DNA of 64,000 nucleotides from Candidatus Babeliales bacterium. Its GTDB lineage: Bacteria; Babelota; Babeliae; Babelales; Chromulinivoraceae. The translations under genes and the position numbers were made by a program. Location: NCBI GenBank assembly GCA_018061805.1, contig JAGOTL010000001.1, forward strand, positions 1-64,000, read 5' to 3'. A model generated the notes under the pieces. That model searched no databases. It was given only the letters and a program-made list of their open reading frames with translations, and had not been told where the DNA came from. Below, in pieces: positions 26,404 through 34,205 of the stretch. Within the stretch, counting starts at the first letter, position 1, and the number at the start of each line of letters is the position of its first letter.

Positions 26404-26919
26404 ATGCATGATGAAATGTTAGATATTGTAGATGATCAAGATATTGTGATTGGTCAAAAATTAAAATCACTTATATATGCAGACAAAAAAGATTATTTGA
26501 TCAGAGTGGTTAATGCTTTTTTAATTAATGATCAAGGTGAGCTATGGATTCCTCGTCGTACGGCACATAAAAAATTGTTTCCGTTATGTCTTGATGCAAG
26601 TATGGGCGGCCATGTTATGTCAGGTGAAACCTATGATCAAGCTTTCAAACGAGAGTTGCAAGAAGAATTAGCTTTAGACGCTGATACGATTGAATATACG
26701 TGTGTTGGCAAATTAAGTCCGATGCAACATGATACATCTGCATTTATGTATGTCTATTGCATACGCACGAATCAAGTTCCTCAATTTAATACCGATGATT
26801 TTTCTCACTATATGTGGATTAAACCAGATTTGTTACTATCTAAAATTGAACAAGGTGAACCTGCAAAAGGTGATCTTAAGAAAATGGTGCATTATTTACA
26901 GAGTTGTACGCTTTTTTAA
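26404..26919 (+). CDS. Nudix hydrolase, isopentenyl-diphosphate isomerase-like
   Basis: A 171-residue Nudix protein. The order EMLDIVDDQDIVIGQKLKS, LWIPRRTAHKKLFP, DASMGGHVMSGE is that of the Idi/YfcD-type subgroup. The Nudix box GHVMSGE-x7-RELQEELAL is complete except that the usual Gly near its end is Ala. It probably hydrolyses a nucleoside diphosphate derivative; true IPP isomerase activity is less likely because the isoprenoid-isomerase Cys block is absent (the matching region reads LSPMQHDTSAFMYVY). Its last bases overlap the convergent comEC-like gene. Confidence 0.85.
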   Translation: MHDEMLDIVDDQDIVIGQKLKSLIYADKKDYLIRVVNAFLINDQGELWIPRRTAHKKLFPLCLDASMGGHVMSGETYDQAFKRELQEELALDADTIEYTCVGKLSPMQHDTSAFMYVYCIRTNQVPQFNTDDFSHYMWIKPDLLLSKIEQGEPAKGDLKKMVHYLQSCTLF

Positions 26920-27753
26920 AGCAGCTGATTTTGAAAGAAGTGGTATGACTGATACGTTTGTGTTTTTGCATGCAACTTTTACTTTGTCATATGATTGTGC
27001 CTTTGGTGTGACCAGTATGGTGCAGCAGTTGAGTTGCTTACTAGCTTGCAAAGCGACCTTTGCTATTTTGGTACTTGGTTTCATAAAAATAAGGGCATGG
27101 GCTGTGGTATGCCCTGTAGCTTTTATGAGTTCTGGTAGTACTGTGTAATCTAAATTGGTGTACATGTTTTTTCTGTTACACAGTGCACCGTGATCAATTA
27201 AGTATGATCTTTTTCCGAGTTTTAAAAGCCACAAAGGTAGTGATCCTACTTGGTGTAAACCTTGTGCTGGGCAATAATAGGGGTGTATGCCAATCACAGC
27301 AAGCCACATTAATGTTAAAATAAGCACCGATATTTTTTGTGATGGTCGTATGTAGGTGTAGAGCATAATAATGCTTAAAAATATCAAGATGCTCAGTGGT
27401 AACATTGATGTAGGAAAACCAATGAGCCATGATGGATGACCATACGATAAAATAGAAAGCCATATGTGAGTTATGCCGTGTAGCATAGTGTCGAAAATAG
27501 AATCACAGTATCCCATTAATGCAATAATGGTTGCAAAACAAGAACACCATAAAAACAAGATGAGTAGAGGTGTAAATATAAAATTGGCAATGGGTGCCAT
27601 GATAGATATTGGAATGCCCCAACATATTAAAATAGGAAGTGACATGAGTGTAATAATAAATTGTAATTCAAAAAAATTTACAATGTATTGTGATACAACA
27701 GTTTTGATGCGTGACCAAGAAAGATCAAGCCACGAAAGATATGGATAGTTCAT
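26896..27753 (-). CDS. Reduced ComEC/Rec2-like membrane protein with degenerate MBL domain
   Basis: A 285-residue protein. The N-terminal 150 residues are hydrophobic with several membrane helices (ITLMSLPILICWGIPIS, MAPIANFIFTPLLILFLW) resembling the end of the ComEC competence domain. The rest resembles its metallo-beta-lactamase domain: SYLIDHGALCNRK and NLDYTVLPELIKATGH match the LIDTG and VLPxLxxxGI blocks, but the HxHxDH metal motif is missing, replaced around FMKPSTKIAK. ComEC is normally 500-800 residues with an N-terminal OB domain, absent here. It overlaps holB by ATGA. Could be a relic or a repurposed membrane protein. Confidence 0.62.
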   Translation of the reverse strand: MNYPYLSWLDLSWSRIKTVVSQYIVNFFELQFIITLMSLPILICWGIPISIMAPIANFIFTPLLILFLWCSCFATIIALMGYCDSIFDTMLHGITHIWLSILSYGHPSWLIGFPTSMLPLSILIFLSIIMLYTYIRPSQKISVLILTLMWLAVIGIHPYYCPAQGLHQVGSLPLWLLKLGKRSYLIDHGALCNRKNMYTNLDYTVLPELIKATGHTTAHALIFMKPSTKIAKVALQASKQLNCCTILVTPKAQSYDKVKVACKNTNVSVIPLLSKSAALKKRTTL

Positions 27754-28502
27754 GCGTTATGATGACCAAGAAGGTATAAATTTTTCCAAAATATTTTTGT
27801 GGAACCTTGTACGGGTAGTTGTCCGAGTTGTTGTTGAATTATAATAATATAATGTAAGTAAAGATTCATTTTTTCAAAATCGATAGGATCTTGTTTGTGT
27901 GTTTTGGTTAGCATGCTATGGTAATGCACCAAGAGAGCATCGATAATATCCTTGGTTTGTTGGTGGTTTATTTCAAGTTTATCAATCATTTTCATAAAGT
28001 TGCTTGGGTTGGTAAATGACCTTGAAATAAATGGTTCTAAGATAGCTTGATACGTGCTTGATGTATGTTGAGATGTAAATTCTTTTACAAAACAGCGTGA
28101 AACAATGGTTGGCAGTAGGGTGTCTGTACGCGATGCAAGGAAAATAAAATAATAACCTGCATGAGGCTCTTCAATTGTTTTAAGCAGTCTGTTACTACAA
28201 GCAACGGTTAATTCTTGACTGTTTTGAAAAACGATAAAGCGTTTTTCATGTGTTGCAAGTTTGAATTTAACAATATCAAGTACTTGGTCAATATCTTCAA
28301 GCGTATAGGAACCTTCTGGGTTTAGCCAAAATATACAAGGATGCTGTTTTTGATCTATCTGAGAGCACGTAATACATGTTTTGCAGCCATGTTTTGTACA
28401 TATAGTTTTTTGTAGTGCAGCTATGAGTTCTTGCTGTAAAAAACCTTGGTCACCGACCCAAATATGTGCATGATGTTGTAAAAGAATATTTGAATAGATC
28501 AT
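27750..28502 (-). CDS. holB: DNA polymerase III delta' subunit-like protein
   Basis: A 250-residue clamp-loader family protein. It keeps the delta'-type features: a Cys cluster CTKHGCKTCITC for zinc, YTLEDIDQVLDIVKFKLATH, KRFIVFQNSQELTVACSNRL, LLKTIEEPHAGYYFIFLAS and the SRC block TLLPTIVSRCFVKEF. The P-loop region reads WVGDQGFLQQELI and cannot bind ATP normally, as expected for delta'. It overlaps the downstream comEC-like gene by four bases. The C-terminal domain is short. Confidence 0.85.
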   Translation of the reverse strand: MIYSNILLQHHAHIWVGDQGFLQQELIAALQKTICTKHGCKTCITCSQIDQKQHPCIFWLNPEGSYTLEDIDQVLDIVKFKLATHEKRFIVFQNSQELTVACSNRLLKTIEEPHAGYYFIFLASRTDTLLPTIVSRCFVKEFTSQHTSSTYQAILEPFISRSFTNPSNFMKMIDKLEINHQQTKDIIDALLVHYHSMLTKTHKQDPIDFEKMNLYLHYIIIIQQQLGQLPVQGSTKIFWKNLYLLGHHNA

Positions 28503-28642
28503 ACTTGTTATTACGTAATTTTTACGATTATGTATCTAGAAAAATTATATCAGTTTAAAATAAAAAGATCATTAGAAACATGATATGTCTTGCAAGAAAT
28601 CATGCTATTGTCATACTAGATGCATTAATCTAGGAGTTCAAT

Positions 28643-31165
28643 GTGAATAAATGGTTTATTTTTTTTATTCTTTTTTCGTTAGATATCTATTCGGCTGAAC
28701 CTGCTTTAAGCGGTGACGCTCAAAATCTATTGAATAATCACATGACAAGTGCTGCAGGTATTAGTTTTGAAAAAAATCAAAGTGTAGCTTTGTTTATACA
28801 GAGTTATGTTGAATTATATTCAGATTTGAACAAGCAGCATACGCCCGAGCAAGCCAAATTGGTAGAAGAGTATTTAAAAGATTGTACGATTATGCAGCTT
28901 TATAAAAAGCCGAAAATATACTTAGGAATAAAAATTTTTAATGATGTTTTCAAAAATCATACAGAAGCTCCATTGCCAGACCCTGAAGAACACAAAGATT
29001 TAATTTTATTGTTGGTTGACAAAATTGAACAAAAAATTAAAGAATTTTATCTGAAAACAACCAGTATAAATATTGATAAAGCTTATCGTCTTGCAGATCA
29101 TCGCTCTATAGAGTTGGCATATAACCAATTTTCGCATGAGTTTTATATGCTTTTATTGCAAGATGCAGCTAAAGGTCAAATGTTATATAATGTGCATACA
29201 ACGGATACCAGCGTTCATACTGTTACATTGCAAAATTTTGATTGGAATGAAAATGTTGCAGAACGAGGACGGCGCTGTGCTGTAGAATGGTTACATAAGA
29301 ATGGTATTGTTACAGCATATGATTTTAAATATTCTTTGCATGAACTGAGCGGTGTGGTTCAACAACAACCGTGGTTTACCAGATTGGCAAGCATATCTCC
29401 TGATGATTTAGGAGGTAAAGAGATGGGTTTCTTAAAAAAATCTATAGCAGATTTTTCTTATAAGGTTGTACAAGCACTTGTACCAGCAGATGGTAATGAT
29501 AGAGCTGTTGTTTCGGTGTCTCTTGCGCGATATTTATTATGTTTTGTACGCAAAGCATGTAACCACTTTTATTGTAAAAATATTCTATCTTTAGGAAGTG
29601 ACGAAGCTTTGTTTTGGAAAACTATTCAAAATAAAGATATTTTAAAAGGATGCGATTTTCCCGTGGTTTCATATAGCATATCGTTAGGTATGGTTTTTAC
29701 AGATCATTCATTAGCTTTTACGCAACAAATACAAACAAATCTTGCGCAAATTTTTAATGTACCAGGTGCAGTTTCCAAAGAGACTTTGCCGTCGAAATCT
29801 GTTTTAGATGAATTTCAAGAACAAGAAGTAAGCCAGCGCAAACGAGTTAGAGAAGAAGAGAGAAAGCTATGGCGTCATTTATCTAAAGACGTAATGCAGA
29901 GTGTTGTTGCGTATTATACAAGACAAAAAGAGATTTTATTACAAAACTACCAAGAACATGGCAATCAAGAATTGCAAAATTTTGATCTTTTGTATCGTGA
30001 TTTTGATCAGCAAAAAAAAGCTATACAAGATTGTGCAAAAAGTTTTAGTGAAATGCGTTTAGCAAATATGCGATTTGCTCAAATTAAAGCAGAGCGAGAT
30101 GCCAGGGTTAATGCGCTTAAAGAATTTAAGCAACAATGCGCAGTTCAACAAGCAGATTGGCAACAACAAGCTCAAGGTTTGGTTAAAAAAACACATGCTT
30201 GTAAAGTAAAATATGTTGAATCGGAGCTAGCAGGAGCTGATTTGTTTGGTATATCTCAGGATGCTGAACCTACCAAATTTTACGTTAATCATGCAACGCA
30301 AACTGTGCAGCAAAATGTAACTAAAGCTCATCAAAGCATTCAAACAATGGTTCAAAAAGATCCTAAAGATGACATTGTGGCGAGCTTACGCCAAAAGGTG
30401 GGGGATAAGCAAGCAGCGTGTTCTAGGTTAGAACAAAACTGTGCAAATATGAGAATGCATATAAAGCAGCAAGAACAAGATTTTTTAAAACAACAAGAAG
30501 AAATGCGTTGTGATATAGCGCAAAAAATAGCAGGTATTAATGACTTACAGCGACAGATAGATGAAGCGGTTTTGCAAGCAGAACAAAAAACAGAACATTG
30601 CGCAGTGGTGCATACGCAAATAGTACGTGAAAATGAGCAATTAAAAAAGGATCAAGAAGCATTGCAGCAACAGTTATATGAGGTGCATCAAGAACTTACA
30701 GAGTTGTATGAAGCCCATCAAGCTATGCTGTATGAGCATGAAAATCTTGTTGCGGTACTTGCATCTCAAAAAAGATCACATCATAAGTCGAAAAAAAGAA
30801 ATTCTTTCTTAGAAGACAATTCATTTTGTCCGCCAATTCAAAGATCATGGCCAATGGTAGATCAACCATGCATTGAGCCATCAAGTAGACCTATGCCACC
30901 GCAAGCAAGAGCTGCTCAGTTACCTCAAGCTGTTCGAGCACGCCAATCAGTCGTTTCAGGTAATGGATTATCGTTAGCGCCGCAGTCTATACCGTCATTG
31001 CCAGCTTATAACGATCATGTGGCATCTTTGGCGCCAAGAGTGGGGTCACTTCCATTGTCATCATCACCAGCTTTAGCGCCTACAGGAACTATTTCGCGCC
31101 ATAATCCTTATGAAGCGATTGTTTTTGGAGAAGAATATTCAAAATCAGATGATTTTTTTGAATAA
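28643..31165 (+). CDS. Large exported coiled-coil protein with proline-rich tail
   Basis: An 840-residue product starting at GTG 28643 with TAGGAG upstream; the overlapping ATG at 28641 runs straight into a stop. A signal peptide (MNKWFIFFILFSLDIYSA) is followed by a mostly helical domain to about 420, long coiled coils at about 420-720 (KQQEEMRCDIAQKIAGINDL, NEQLKKDQEALQQQLYEVHQ), and a disordered Pro/Ser/Ala-rich tail. Nothing enzymatic is seen. Size, export and architecture suggest a surface or secreted host-interaction protein (inference). It heads the accessory region. Confidence 0.7.
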   Translation: MNKWFIFFILFSLDIYSAEPALSGDAQNLLNNHMTSAAGISFEKNQSVALFIQSYVELYSDLNKQHTPEQAKLVEEYLKDCTIMQLYKKPKIYLGIKIFNDVFKNHTEAPLPDPEEHKDLILLLVDKIEQKIKEFYLKTTSINIDKAYRLADHRSIELAYNQFSHEFYMLLLQDAAKGQMLYNVHTTDTSVHTVTLQNFDWNENVAERGRRCAVEWLHKNGIVTAYDFKYSLHELSGVVQQQPWFTRLASISPDDLGGKEMGFLKKSIADFSYKVVQALVPADGNDRAVVSVSLARYLLCFVRKACNHFYCKNILSLGSDEALFWKTIQNKDILKGCDFPVVSYSISLGMVFTDHSLAFTQQIQTNLAQIFNVPGAVSKETLPSKSVLDEFQEQEVSQRKRVREEERKLWRHLSKDVMQSVVAYYTRQKEILLQNYQEHGNQELQNFDLLYRDFDQQKKAIQDCAKSFSEMRLANMRFAQIKAERDARVNALKEFKQQCAVQQADWQQQAQGLVKKTHACKVKYVESELAGADLFGISQDAEPTKFYVNHATQTVQQNVTKAHQSIQTMVQKDPKDDIVASLRQKVGDKQAACSRLEQNCANMRMHIKQQEQDFLKQQEEMRCDIAQKIAGINDLQRQIDEAVLQAEQKTEHCAVVHTQIVRENEQLKKDQEALQQQLYEVHQELTELYEAHQAMLYEHENLVAVLASQKRSHHKSKKRNSFLEDNSFCPPIQRSWPMVDQPCIEPSSRPMPPQARAAQLPQAVRARQSVVSGNGLSLAPQSIPSLPAYNDHVASLAPRVGSLPLSSSPALAPTGTISRHNPYEAIVFGEEYSKSDDFFE

Positions 31166-31243
31166 AAAAGATGCAAAAACCATTGATTTTGGCTTTGTAT
31201 ATAGGGTAATCTAGATATAGATTTAAAAAAAATGGAGGGATTT

Positions 31244-31402
31244 ATGGATTGGAGACAAAGTGGAATGCGTCCACTGATCGATCGTAAGCGCGGTTGTCGA
31301 CATTGTCCGACGTCAGGTACTATGAAAAAAATTCATGATACTATGAGTCGTGTAAAAAAACATTTTCAAGATCTATGGTCTAGACATATAAAAAAGTCGT
31401 AA
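31244..31402 (+). CDS. 52-residue basic microprotein with CxxC
   Basis: A short frame with an excellent ribosome site (GGAGG four to five bases before the ATG). The product is strongly basic, has one CxxC (CRHCPTSG, Cys18 and Cys21) and a C-terminal amphipathic helix (KKIHDTMSRVKKHFQDLW). There is no signal peptide, unlike its neighbours. The strong Shine-Dalgarno in an otherwise empty gap is the main evidence that it is a gene. Role unknown. Confidence 0.55.
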   Translation: MDWRQSGMRPLIDRKRGCRHCPTSGTMKKIHDTMSRVKKHFQDLWSRHIKKS

Positions 31403-31486
31403 AAATCGTAAGAATATTGTTTAGTAATCCTCCTTTTTGGTATTGTTGTGCTAAGACAAATAGATATCAAAGTAGGGGGATTATCT

Positions 31487-32038
31487 ATGAATGCACAAGT
31501 CGCATTGTTTACACCCAAGCAGATTTTTAGCATTATCGTTTTTTTTGCAGTATGCCTTATGAGCTGTTGGTCTGAGGCTGAGGCTGCAAAATATGTAGCA
31601 ATGCAAAAAATGCCTCATGATACGGTGCGTTTAGAGCTTGCAACTATTGAAAATGATACACAGCATTGTGAGTTTCAATTATTTGCAGGATCAGATACGC
31701 CCTGTGCGTATGTTTTTCCTAAAACTGTCTTTACGTTTCCTGATACCAAATTAATCGCTGTAGGAAGCCAGCAAATATTGGTTATCAAAAGTACCAAAGG
31801 GTCATTTTTGCCGGTTTATATTCAGCATGGTGGGCTTGCAAGTGGACAAGTAAAGCCTAACTATGAAGGTCCTTATTATATTTCTATGTGGCTTGAATAC
31901 CCATATGTTCCCGAGACATCAAAAGTTCATGTTCGTTATATGCTCAAAAAGGATACCGTTGGTAAGGTCGGTATTAAAATTGGATCTGAAGGCGATTATC
32001 GTTTTGTAGCACATGATAATGTTGAGTTTATTGTTTAA
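31487..32038 (+). CDS. Exported protein, possible lipoprotein
   Basis: A 183-residue protein starting at ATG 31487 behind AGGGGGA; a GTG at 31448 would add 13 residues without a better site. The signal segment FSIIVFFAVCLMSCWSE could be cut as a lipoprotein at Cys27 (LMSC, with a non-standard Met at -2) or by signal peptidase I after AEA. The mature domain is a beta-sandwich-like chain (VRLELATIEND, TKLIAVGSQQILVIKST, SKVHVRYMLKKD). No family recognised. It lies 13 bases before the RING-like/UIM gene and is probably co-transcribed with it. Confidence 0.65.
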   Translation: MNAQVALFTPKQIFSIIVFFAVCLMSCWSEAEAAKYVAMQKMPHDTVRLELATIENDTQHCEFQLFAGSDTPCAYVFPKTVFTFPDTKLIAVGSQQILVIKSTKGSFLPVYIQHGGLASGQVKPNYEGPYYISMWLEYPYVPETSKVHVRYMLKKDTVGKVGIKIGSEGDYRFVAHDNVEFIV

Positions 32039-32051
32039 ATAAGGGTGGGGT

Positions 32052-33044
32052 ATGAAAATAAAGCTTAAAATGCAAATACTTGCAGGATTGATTTTTGCAG
32101 GTTGCGTGATGCATATGCTGGTTGAACCAAGTAAAACAAAGAGACGCCCTATAGCGCCATTTGTTGTGGAAGCAATAAATCCAGATGATGTTTGCATGAT
32201 TTGTCAGCAAGATGCTCAAGATTTGGCTCAAGAAGGTCGATTATATAGCACCGATTGTTGTAAGCAAGTTCTGTGTGAAGCTGATTTAGTTGATTTACAA
32301 AAAGATTATCGCAATAAGCTTACAGAATGGAAGATGTTGAATTATGACAGTGATATAGAGCTTGATGATGCAATTAGAGCAGAGTTAAGAAGAGAATATT
32401 CAGAAAGAGAGGATTTTCATGGTTGGCCGTCCAAACCAATTTTAACATGTCCTGGATGTAGAAAATCGTTAAGTACGCATGAAGTTAAGGTAAAACAAGT
32501 ACAATCACAGTTACCACCACAAGCAACAGCAATATATGAAAGTGAAAATCTTGGTACTGAGTTTGATGCCGATTTAGCAGCAGCGCTTGAATTATCGAGG
32601 AATGTAGCACCTACATTACCAAAAAATGTACCTCCACGCGCAACAGCATTACCATCATCACAAATTCCACCACAAGCAACAGCAAGATCACAGTCACCAG
32701 TGTCAAGAGCAGGTAGACCGTCAGGGCAGGCAGTGAGTTATCATGATGAAGAGGCGATGTTACAAGCAGCGCTTGAAGCGTCGTTGTTGACAGAGCAACC
32801 ACGCGTAAGACCAGAAGACGAATTACAAGTTGCGATAGCAGAATCGCTTAGGGCGCATGCGGCAGAACAAGAACAAAGACAAGCGTTGTCACAGGCAGAA
32901 TTTTTACCAAAAGCGCCAGTAAGTCGTTTTGAGTATGCAAGATCTTTAGCAGGTCAGCCAAAGGTTATTCTTGTGCCGCCGCAGCAGGTATCGCGTCAGG
33001 TTTTTGTAAACCCTAAAGCGACATCTCTTGAAGAGGTTGATTGA
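32052..33044 (+). CDS. Exported RING-like protein with three ubiquitin-interacting motifs
   Basis: A 330-residue protein with an N-terminal export segment (AGLIFAGC, possible lipidation at Cys18). Residues 48-136 carry a RING-like Cys pattern: CMIC (48, 51), DCC (69, 70), LCEAD (75) and CPGCR (133, 136), with a 57-residue helical insertion before the last pair; the usual His and one Cys are missing. Three segments then match the UIM consensus acidic-L-x2-A-L/I-x2-S exactly: DADLAAALELS (172-182), DEEAMLQAALEAS (232-244) and EDELQVAIAES (255-265). PPQATA or PPRATA occurs three times in the linkers. UIMs bind ubiquitin, which bacteria lack, so a host-directed role as ubiquitin ligase or ubiquitin sensor is likely (inference). 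Confidence 0.82.
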   Translation: MKIKLKMQILAGLIFAGCVMHMLVEPSKTKRRPIAPFVVEAINPDDVCMICQQDAQDLAQEGRLYSTDCCKQVLCEADLVDLQKDYRNKLTEWKMLNYDSDIELDDAIRAELRREYSEREDFHGWPSKPILTCPGCRKSLSTHEVKVKQVQSQLPPQATAIYESENLGTEFDADLAAALELSRNVAPTLPKNVPPRATALPSSQIPPQATARSQSPVSRAGRPSGQAVSYHDEEAMLQAALEASLLTEQPRVRPEDELQVAIAESLRAHAAEQEQRQALSQAEFLPKAPVSRFEYARSLAGQPKVILVPPQQVSRQVFVNPKATSLEEVD

Positions 33045-33105
33045 CGAAATCTTTCTAATATTTTATAAAGCATCCATAGGTTGTTTTATTGTTTAAAGGG
33101 TAGAT

Positions 33106-33363
33106 ATGAAAAAATATATGATTGCATTAATAAGTTTTGGATCAACATTGTTTGCAGGATACGATGAAGCGTTGTCAGCGCCAATGCCTGCTTCAATGAG
33201 TTTGAAAGAAAAAGTAATGGCATATTGGTACGGTTTAAGCTCGATGCATAAATATGTTTTGCTTGGAGTGTTAGCTGTAGCTTTGGTCTGGATTCTTTGG
33301 TGTTTTTTTAAACGTAAAGATGGTTGCTGTGGTTGTGATTGCAGCGGATCTTGTAACTGTTAA
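33106..33363 (+). CDS. Small exported membrane protein with Cys-rich tail
   Basis: An 85-residue protein with a signal peptide (MKKYMIALISFGSTLFAGY), a short linker, a single membrane helix (YVLLGVLAVALVWILWCFF), a basic KRK stop and a C-terminal tail CCGCDCSGSCNC holding six Cys in twelve residues. If the signal is cleaved the tail lies in the cytoplasm, where it could bind metal; if not, topology is reversed. It follows the RING-like/UIM gene. Confidence 0.7.
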   Translation: MKKYMIALISFGSTLFAGYDEALSAPMPASMSLKEKVMAYWYGLSSMHKYVLLGVLAVALVWILWCFFKRKDGCCGCDCSGSCNC

Positions 33364-33374
33364 ATATAAAAACA

Positions 33375-34013
33375 CTATTCCAAGATGTTTGGATGTTGCA
33401 AAATAAAGTCTAAGCATAGTTGGCTCCAACTTTCCATTTGATGATATATATTTTGGCACTCTGCAAGAGTAAGCAGGGTGCCACTTTTATGTTCATCATT
33501 AATAGAAATTTTATCGTTGTTGCCTTTCATGAGCAGTATAATTCCAAGGTGTACTTGGCCTACGCTGGTTGAATCATCATTGAGTATGCCTATATTGACT
33601 GTGTTGGTAGAACCAGCATACGTAACTTCTTCGTTAAATTCTCGCTGCGCCCATGACATGATGTTGTTGTTTTGAATATCTTCATGACGGATGTGTCCGC
33701 CGATTCCTAAAGAAAATTTACTTGCAAGTCTTTGTTCTGATGCTGTTGATTTGCGTTGCATAACAAACAATTTTTTATCGTATGTAAATAAAACATAGGG
33801 GATAATTTGTTTGTAGATAGGATTGGTTTCAGCATGAGGTCGAGGCATGTAGGATGCATGTTGTTGAATGTTGGCACAAAAATCGTCAAACAAACATGTT
33901 TTGATTCCGTGCCATACGGGATGATTTTGAAATAAAGTTGCTCGAGGAACTACTAAAATGTTTTCATGAATGCGTTGTGTTAAAGTTTGAGATTGTTGTT
34001 GTAAAACAGGCAT
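33375..34013 (-). CDS. Nudix-domain hydrolase
   Basis: A 212-residue protein. VVPRATLFQN near the N-terminus, YVLFTYDKKLFVMQRKS and LGIGGHIRHED followed by SWAQREFNEEVTY match a Nudix subgroup often labelled phosphoesterase. The box has a longer gap than normal between GGH and REFxEEV but retains the metal-binding Glu residues. The substrate is unknown. It converges on the Cys-rich gene with an 11-base gap. Confidence 0.8.
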   Translation of the reverse strand: MPVLQQQSQTLTQRIHENILVVPRATLFQNHPVWHGIKTCLFDDFCANIQQHASYMPRPHAETNPIYKQIIPYVLFTYDKKLFVMQRKSTASEQRLASKFSLGIGGHIRHEDIQNNNIMSWAQREFNEEVTYAGSTNTVNIGILNDDSTSVGQVHLGIILLMKGNNDKISINDEHKSGTLLTLAECQNIYHQMESWSQLCLDFILQHPNILE

Positions 34014-34205
34014 GAACAGATCCTATCTGTAGACATTACAGCACATATGCATTACCGCTCTTTTTTCCCATCGCTTTTTTTAATATCGATACCTTAGAAA
34101 ATAACAGGAAAAAAAGCAAATTTTTTGTTATAAATTACATCTGATGTATACTGACAAACAAGACAAATATTGGTTATATCTATTGCAGATAAAAGGTTTT
34201 TTAAC

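Noticed and set aside
26729-27148. 139-codon plus-strand frame over the Nudix 3' end and comEC-like gene
   Set aside because: It lies in another frame of a real Nudix gene and antisense to the coupled comEC-like gene; composition is typical of a shadow.
30900-31130. Pro-rich repeats resembling a tandem repeat array
   Set aside because: Residue composition is biased but no unit repeats at nucleotide level; ordinary low-complexity tail.
32500-32720. Possible minisatellite from the three PPQATA-like motifs
   Set aside because: The motifs are unevenly spaced and DNA identity is limited to short stretches, so it is a protein-level linker motif.
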